A program made the translations under genes and the position numbers. The notes below the pieces were generated by a model. It worked only from the letters and a program-made list of their open reading frames with translations, made no database searches and was not told where the DNA came from. 64,000 bases of DNA from a virus, in the IMG/VR virus record IMGVR_UViG_3300023179_000016, positions 62,001 through 126,000 of that record, one strand, 5' to 3'. Of the stretch, positions 59,744 to 64,000 are shown piece after piece (the first letter of the stretch is position 1; each line of letters begins with the position of its first letter).

Positions 59744-60049
59744 ATGTATATGGATCAGATGCAAGATAAAATTGATGAACTGATAAAGGCATTAAAACAG
59801 TCTAAGAATATCATTTCTCCTGCTCCTCTTGCCACGATTCCAGCCTTAAAACCTATTAAGGCACCATCTATGGTCGTATCCAGCACTTCTAATCCTAAAT
59901 TGCCAGCGCCGGCGCCTGATGCTAAAAAAGACCCAAAAAAAATTGCTCAACAAATAAGAGATGGCGCCATGTCTACAAAGACGCAAAAAATAATGTTAAA
60001 GAGTGAAACATTACACATTTCACCCAATGGGCAATGGACCTTAATATAA
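59744..60049 (+). CDS. Small proline-rich hypothetical protein
   Basis: A 101-residue protein. A short helix (MQDKIDELIKALKQSKN) is followed by a Pro/Ala/Ser-rich, probably disordered centre (LPAPAPDAKKDPKK) and a small C-terminal beta segment, LHISPNGQWTLI. The start may be the second ATG at 59750. No ribosome binding site is obvious. Function unknown; no family recognised. Confidence 0.55.
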   Translation: MYMDQMQDKIDELIKALKQSKNIISPAPLATIPALKPIKAPSMVVSSTSNPKLPAPAPDAKKDPKKIAQQIRDGAMSTKTQKIMLKSETLHISPNGQWTLI

Positions 60050-60090
60050 AAACATAAATTTATATTTTTAAAATAAGGTATCATCAATAG

Positions 60091-60645
60091 ATGAAGAAAA
60101 AACCTTCTTTTAATCAAGAGATGGCTATACGTGGAGCCAATAGAAGGCTTTTTGCCAGAAGCCCGCTAGTGATACAAAAATTAGAGCAGTCTAGACAAGA
60201 ATTTCCTAGATTTAAAAAAGATGGATCTAGGCATAAAAAAAATTGGGTCAAAAGACAGTGTGAAGTTTGTCAAGAATGGGTCAGCAGCTCAAAGATAGCT
60301 GTTGACCATATTGATCCAGTTGTTCCACCCGAAGGATTCCCCGTAGAATTTGATATGTGGGATAGGATAACTCTTTTTCTTAAAAGACTCTGGTGCGATA
60401 TTTCAAATCTTCAGAGAATTTGTAGCGAATGCCATGATAAAAAAACCTACAAAGAGCGAATAGATAGATTGTCTAAAAAATACATAGATGAGCTTAACAT
60501 AATCGAAATAGAATTAAAGTCAAATAAAAAACAATATTTAGATTTTAAGAAACAAATCAAAAAATATCTTGCAAAAAAGAAAATAGTTGGTTTAGAACCT
60601 GTGGTACAAAAGGCATTGGCGATCAAAAATAATTTTGAAAAATAG
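60091..60645 (+). CDS. HNH endonuclease
   Basis: A 184-residue protein with an HNH nuclease domain. Zinc-binding pairs are Cys57/Cys60 (CEVC) and Cys111/Cys114 (CSEC). The catalytic region is VDHIDPVV with His73, then NLQRICSECHDKKT with Asn106 and His115. The N-terminus is basic and the C-terminal 60 residues are a lysine-rich helix. It may be a free-standing homing nuclease or a phage DNA-processing enzyme; no intron or target scar is visible nearby. A TTAAAATAAGG stretch lies upstream. Confidence 0.85.
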   Translation: MKKKPSFNQEMAIRGANRRLFARSPLVIQKLEQSRQEFPRFKKDGSRHKKNWVKRQCEVCQEWVSSSKIAVDHIDPVVPPEGFPVEFDMWDRITLFLKRLWCDISNLQRICSECHDKKTYKERIDRLSKKYIDELNIIEIELKSNKKQYLDFKKQIKKYLAKKKIVGLEPVVQKALAIKNNFEK

Positions 60646-60653
60646 GAGAAAAT

Positions 60654-60953
60654 ATGGCCAACATGGAATCTGTTAAAAAAGTGCTCAGTAAATCTTTTGT
60701 CGACAATCATGACAATATAAATGAAGATGTCGCCGGTGAATTAATAATTAAGGCAGAACAAAAGATTAAAGAAATTGAAGAAGAAAAGGCAGCCGATGAA
60801 AAGCTTATGGCGGCAAAACAAATAGTCAAAGATATCAATAGTGCATATACTAGCGCAGTAAAGTATGAACGGGCTAAAATATCGTTCTTGCTAGAAAAGA
60901 TCAATGAGATACAGACAGGTCAAGTAAACCCTAGTTCAGGCGCCAACTCTTGA
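60654..60953 (+). CDS. Small helical hypothetical protein
   Basis: A 99-residue protein. TAGGAG lies before the start. It is almost entirely helical and charged: DVAGELIIKAEQKIKEIEEE, then AAKQIVKDINSAYTSAVKYE. A coiled-coil oligomer is likely. It starts eight bases after the HNH gene. Function unknown. Confidence 0.65.
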   Translation: MANMESVKKVLSKSFVDNHDNINEDVAGELIIKAEQKIKEIEEEKAADEKLMAAKQIVKDINSAYTSAVKYERAKISFLLEKINEIQTGQVNPSSGANS

Positions 60954-60974
60954 TATAATAATTAAGAGGTTAAT

Positions 60975-61334
60975 ATGAGTTTAAAAACAGATTATTTTGA
61001 TGGCTTAACTGGTTTACACCAAAAAGAGATTGATGCATTTAACGCCGGTGTTACATTCGTTAATGTAAGCAATCTCAGCACTATTAGTGCTGAGATGGTA
61101 AATGCTGCCTCTGCAGGTAAAACTTCTTTCGTGGTCAGCATTACTACGTCCTATTTACCTAATGTCTTAAGAGGCAGTAGAGGCGATAATCTAATCGCTA
61201 AATCTTATCTAGCGGGCGTAAGAAAGGCACTATCTGATCAATCCGTGTTTGAATACGAGTGTACTCCTACCCTAAATATCGCTGATCCTCTTAATGTTAA
61301 GATAGATCTAAATTTCAATTTTCAAACAACTTAA
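60975..61334 (+). CDS. Hypothetical protein upstream of the polymerase gene
   Basis: A 119-residue protein. AAGAGG precedes the start, and a TATAATAATT box lies just upstream. The sequence mixes helix (EIDAFNAGVTFVNVSNLS) and strands (KTSFVVSITTSYLPNVL, NVKIDLNFNFQTT). It resembles small structural proteins, without a recognised family. A strong terminator follows, so it is the last gene of its transcript. Confidence 0.6.
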   Translation: MSLKTDYFDGLTGLHQKEIDAFNAGVTFVNVSNLSTISAEMVNAASAGKTSFVVSITTSYLPNVLRGSRGDNLIAKSYLAGVRKALSDQSVFEYECTPTLNIADPLNVKIDLNFNFQTT

Positions 61335-61356
61335 TTTTTATATAAAATTTAATTAT

Positions 61357-61390
61357 AAAAGGCCGGCGCAATGCCGGCCTTTTCTTTTTG
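61357..61390 (+). terminator. Strong terminator before the polymerase gene
   Basis: AAAAGGCCGGC and GCCGGCCTTTT form an 11-bp stem with a GCAAT loop, followed by CTTTTT. It separates the polymerase transcript from upstream genes. Confidence 0.9.
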
Positions 61391-61400
61391 TATAATTCGT
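61389..61400 (+). promoter_or_regulatory. TATAATT-type promoter of the polymerase gene
   Basis: TTGTATAATTCG overlaps the end of the terminator T-tract and ends two bases before the ATG at 61403. No Shine-Dalgarno sequence fits between, so the message may be leaderless or the true start may be regulated otherwise. Confidence 0.45.
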
Positions 61401-61402
61401 TC

Positions 61403-64000
61403 ATGTCATCCGGAAAAATAAATTATCTTTGGTTGGACGTCGAAACAACAGGTTTAGACTCTGTTAGAAATGACATTGTGCAACTTGCCTGTATACCTGT
61501 CATCGATGGGGTTGAAAATTCTCATTTTAATGAATACTGTCAGCCACATGATTGGTCTACCGTAGAAGATGGCGCAATAGCAGTTTCTGGTATCACAAGA
61601 GATCAATTAAAGACATTTCAAGACCCAAAATTACTAATCAGTAAACTAATATCATTCTTGCGTAAGTTTAATACTAAATTTACTATAGCAGGATACAACG
61701 TGTCTTTCGATAAAGACTTCCTTTCTTCTGCCTTTAAGAAGGCAAATAAAGAAAGAGAGTATTTTGAGCTATTCACTTCAGATGTAAGAGATACATACAA
61801 AAGGGCTAAAAGATTAAAGAGTCAATTACAGACGCAAAATCTAAAATTAGCCACATTAGCCAAACACTTTGATCTTCCAATACAAGCACACAACGCTATA
61901 TCGGACATTACTGCTACCATGAAGGTAGATAAGATATTAGCTAACATGCTTGGTGAGACTGAAATAAAAATAGATGACAGTTATGAAATAATTGATATAG
62001 AGTTGCCAGAACCTGCGCAACTCCATTGTCATTCAATGTTTAGCCATACAGACTCCCTTAACTCTGTCAAAGAGTGGGCAGAATGGTGCGAGACCAATAA
62101 AATACCAGGATTCTCAATAGTCGATCACGGAAATGCGACGTCTCTGTTTGATATGGTGCGGATCACTAATTCGGTTGTTGGTGTGCCGGGTTGCGGTATA
62201 CTTGTTAATCATAATAATTTTAAATTTTATTTAAATGCTTGGGCAACTTCTAACACTGGATACAGCAATATTTTAAAATTGGCCTCTATAGGTTGGTCAT
62301 CGAGAATAGAAGATTCTTCTATAGAGTTTCCAGTTGTTTCTTTAGAGCAGATCATAAAATATAAAAACGGCATTGTATTCGGTGTTCCTGGGGCAAACGG
62401 ACCAATTAAAGAATTGCTTATTTCTAGGCAGACTGAACAGGCTCAAGAAATAATAGAGATGTTAAATTCTAATCTTGATATTAGATTAGAATTAGCCGCA
62501 GTAAACATCCATCATTTCTTTGATTCGACTATAGGTTTTGTGGGATACAATGTCGATGGTGGAAATATACAAAAACATATAAATCAGTTCTATTACGACA
62601 TCGGAACTAAATTAGGCATCAAGCTGGTCCCTGTCACAGATGCCCATTTTATAAATAAAGAAGACAAGATAGTACAGGATTGCATATCCAAGAACTCCTA
62701 CAAAGACAATAGATATTTCTTTGAAAGTCGCCATCAGATAAAGTCTAGAGAGATGTATTCTATATTAAGATCTCATATAGGCGATTCATTTACTGTAGAA
62801 ATCTATAAACAGCTAGTATCTAACACTATAGATATAATTGAATTAGCTAGATCAATCAAGATAAAGCATGAATATCATTTACCAAATATTCAGATACCAG
62901 AAGAAATAAAGCAAAAAACATCTGATTATGGTCAGCAGTGCTATTACTACACCTTACAGAAGATAAAAGAACACGGTAGATGGAACAACTCTAAAGAGTA
63001 TGTTGAAAGATTTAAAAAAGAAATAGATGTTATTACTAAAAACGACACCCTCAACTTCCTACCGTACTTCCTCATATATGAAGATGTCTGTAGACACGCT
63101 AGATCTTCTGGTTTTTTACAGGGAATTGCGAGGGGGTCCGCCGGTGGATCACTATTAAGTTTTTATTTAAAGATAATTCACGTCGATCCTGTAAAGGCAA
63201 ATCTTCCCTTTGAAAGATTTTTAAGTAAGGCCAGAATCAGAGCCGGATCCTTTCCTGATATTGATCTTGATATCGCGGATAAGGCTAGATCATTGGTAAT
63301 GAAATTCTTAAAAGATAAATATGGTCTTGGTTTTGCTCAAATCTCTACCTTTAATAAAATGAAGACTAAAAATGCCATAAAGGACGCCATGTACGCTCTT
63401 TATGGCAGAAATCGCAACGACCCTGAAGTTAAAGCCGTATGCGATCAGATAGATGACAGCCCTCAAGGCGTCGACGAATATGATTTTTTGTATGGATATG
63501 CAGATCAAGAGGGAATAGAACATCAAGGCGAAATACAGAAGAAACAGATCTTAAAAAATTTCTTTGAGCAGCGCCCTGAAGTAGAGTCTATGGTTAAAAA
63601 ACTAATAGGTTCTATTAGAGGATGGTCCAGACACGCATCTGCATTCATCATATCTACCTTAGACCTATCGATGGATCGCGTGCCTACCATGATTATGGAC
63701 GATAAAGAATTGGGTGAAATATTGGTGACTCAATTCGATGCCTCTATGGTCGAAAAATCAGGTCTAGTAAAGGCGGACATATTAGGCATTAAAACGTTAA
63801 CTACTACTTCAGATGCCATAGAACTAATAAGACAAAATCACTCTATAGATCTATTAGCAGAAGACAATGGCGTCCCATTGGTATATAGACTGCCCGATAA
63901 AGATTCAGGTGTTTTCGCAGACTTTTATAATAAAGATACTGACTCTTCGTTCCAATTTAACACTGAATTAATTAAAGGGTACGCAAGAGAGTTTGCTCCA
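61403..64000 (+). CDS. dnaE: C-family DNA polymerase (DnaE-like) with N-terminal exonuclease, partial
   Basis: The first 866 residues of a replicative polymerase; the frame is open to the window end. Residues 1-185 are a DnaQ-type 3'-5' proofreading exonuclease (DVETTGL with Asp12 and Glu14; HNAISD with His163 and Asp168). A PHP domain begins with LHCHS (207-211). The Pol III alpha palm has RGSAGGS (577-583), PDIDLD (618-623) and KADILGIKTL (Asp792), giving the three catalytic aspartates. In PolC the exonuclease sits inside PHP, and DnaE has none, so this order (exo, PHP, pol) is different. About 300-400 residues should remain beyond the window. Confidence 0.92.
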   Translation, partial: MSSGKINYLWLDVETTGLDSVRNDIVQLACIPVIDGVENSHFNEYCQPHDWSTVEDGAIAVSGITRDQLKTFQDPKLLISKLISFLRKFNTKFTIAGYNVSFDKDFLSSAFKKANKEREYFELFTSDVRDTYKRAKRLKSQLQTQNLKLATLAKHFDLPIQAHNAISDITATMKVDKILANMLGETEIKIDDSYEIIDIELPEPAQLHCHSMFSHTDSLNSVKEWAEWCETNKIPGFSIVDHGNATSLFDMVRITNSVVGVPGCGILVNHNNFKFYLNAWATSNTGYSNILKLASIGWSSRIEDSSIEFPVVSLEQIIKYKNGIVFGVPGANGPIKELLISRQTEQAQEIIEMLNSNLDIRLELAAVNIHHFFDSTIGFVGYNVDGGNIQKHINQFYYDIGTKLGIKLVPVTDAHFINKEDKIVQDCISKNSYKDNRYFFESRHQIKSREMYSILRSHIGDSFTVEIYKQLVSNTIDIIELARSIKIKHEYHLPNIQIPEEIKQKTSDYGQQCYYYTLQKIKEHGRWNNSKEYVERFKKEIDVITKNDTLNFLPYFLIYEDVCRHARSSGFLQGIARGSAGGSLLSFYLKIIHVDPVKANLPFERFLSKARIRAGSFPDIDLDIADKARSLVMKFLKDKYGLGFAQISTFNKMKTKNAIKDAMYALYGRNRNDPEVKAVCDQIDDSPQGVDEYDFLYGYADQEGIEHQGEIQKKQILKNFFEQRPEVESMVKKLIGSIRGWSRHASAFIISTLDLSMDRVPTMIMDDKELGEILVTQFDASMVEKSGLVKADILGIKTLTTTSDAIELIRQNHSIDLLAEDNGVPLVYRLPDKDSGVFADFYNKDTDSSFQFNTELIKGYAREFAP

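Noticed and set aside
61403-64000. Polymerase as a truncated pseudogene
   Set aside because: The frame is cut by the end of the window, not by a stop, and all catalytic motifs seen are intact.
1-64000. Stop-codon recoding as in some large phages
   Set aside because: Recognisable genes end normally at TAA, TGA or TAG, and none of them contains an internal in-frame stop.

Overview
The window reads as part of a large tailed phage with a contractile tail (myovirus morphology). It carries a tail sheath, tail-tube proteins, a tape measure, a complete baseplate and fibre cluster, a lysozyme, and a replication set with its own C-family (bacterial Pol III type) DNA polymerase. Terminase, portal and major capsid genes were not recognised, so the genome extends past both ends. 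The host cannot be told from the sequence. The standard bacterial code fits throughout. No tRNA, rRNA, CRISPR array or insertion sequence was seen.

Layout. (1) 1-1700 is conspicuously GC-rich. It holds three minus-strand genes, two of them paralogues, each behind the same 25-bp promoter-like block and a palindromic leader. (2) 1869-4736 is a dense set of very small genes that mostly overlap at ATGA or TAATG junctions. They run rightward to 3692 and leftward from 4736. Many share a short amphipathic-helix pattern, and GC content falls from left to right. No function is recognisable, and this is the strongest candidate for an undescribed system. (3) 4808-9329 has an IscA-like A-type iron-sulfur carrier, then connector, neck or tail-completion candidates, one with a Nudix domain. 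(4) 9390-32967 is the tail: sheath, strong terminator, three tube-fold paralogues, two chaperone-like genes, tape measure, hub, spike, a LysM plus gp25 fusion, a 2376-residue baseplate J/gp6 protein and a gpI-like protein. (5) 33035-47752 is the adhesion module: a 2748-residue fibre, a small conserved gene, a tail-collar protein, a second fibre duplicating the C-terminal third of the first, and a glycine-rich fibre whose 3' part has foreign composition.

(6) 51312-47753 is a minus-strand replication operon with a DnaB-type helicase core and a TOPRIM primase. (7) 51401-64000 carries an SF2 helicase, GH24 endolysin, an intergenic region with two perfect hairpins and iteron-like repeats, dUTPase, a methyltransferase-like protein lacking motif IV, a GroEL-like chaperonin, a membrane-anchored coiled-coil protein, a zinc-ribbon protein, an SbcC/gp46-like ATPase, an HNH nuclease, small genes, and an exonuclease-PHP-polymerase fusion cut by the window end.

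Many genes outside region 1 have a TATAATT-like box (GTATAATT or GTACAATT, no visible -35) 10-40 bases before the start, which looks like the phage's own promoter class. The helicase, primase, SF2 helicase, polymerase, SbcC-like protein and dUTPase form a largely self-sufficient replication and recombination set. The GroEL may help fold the very large fibre and baseplate proteins.
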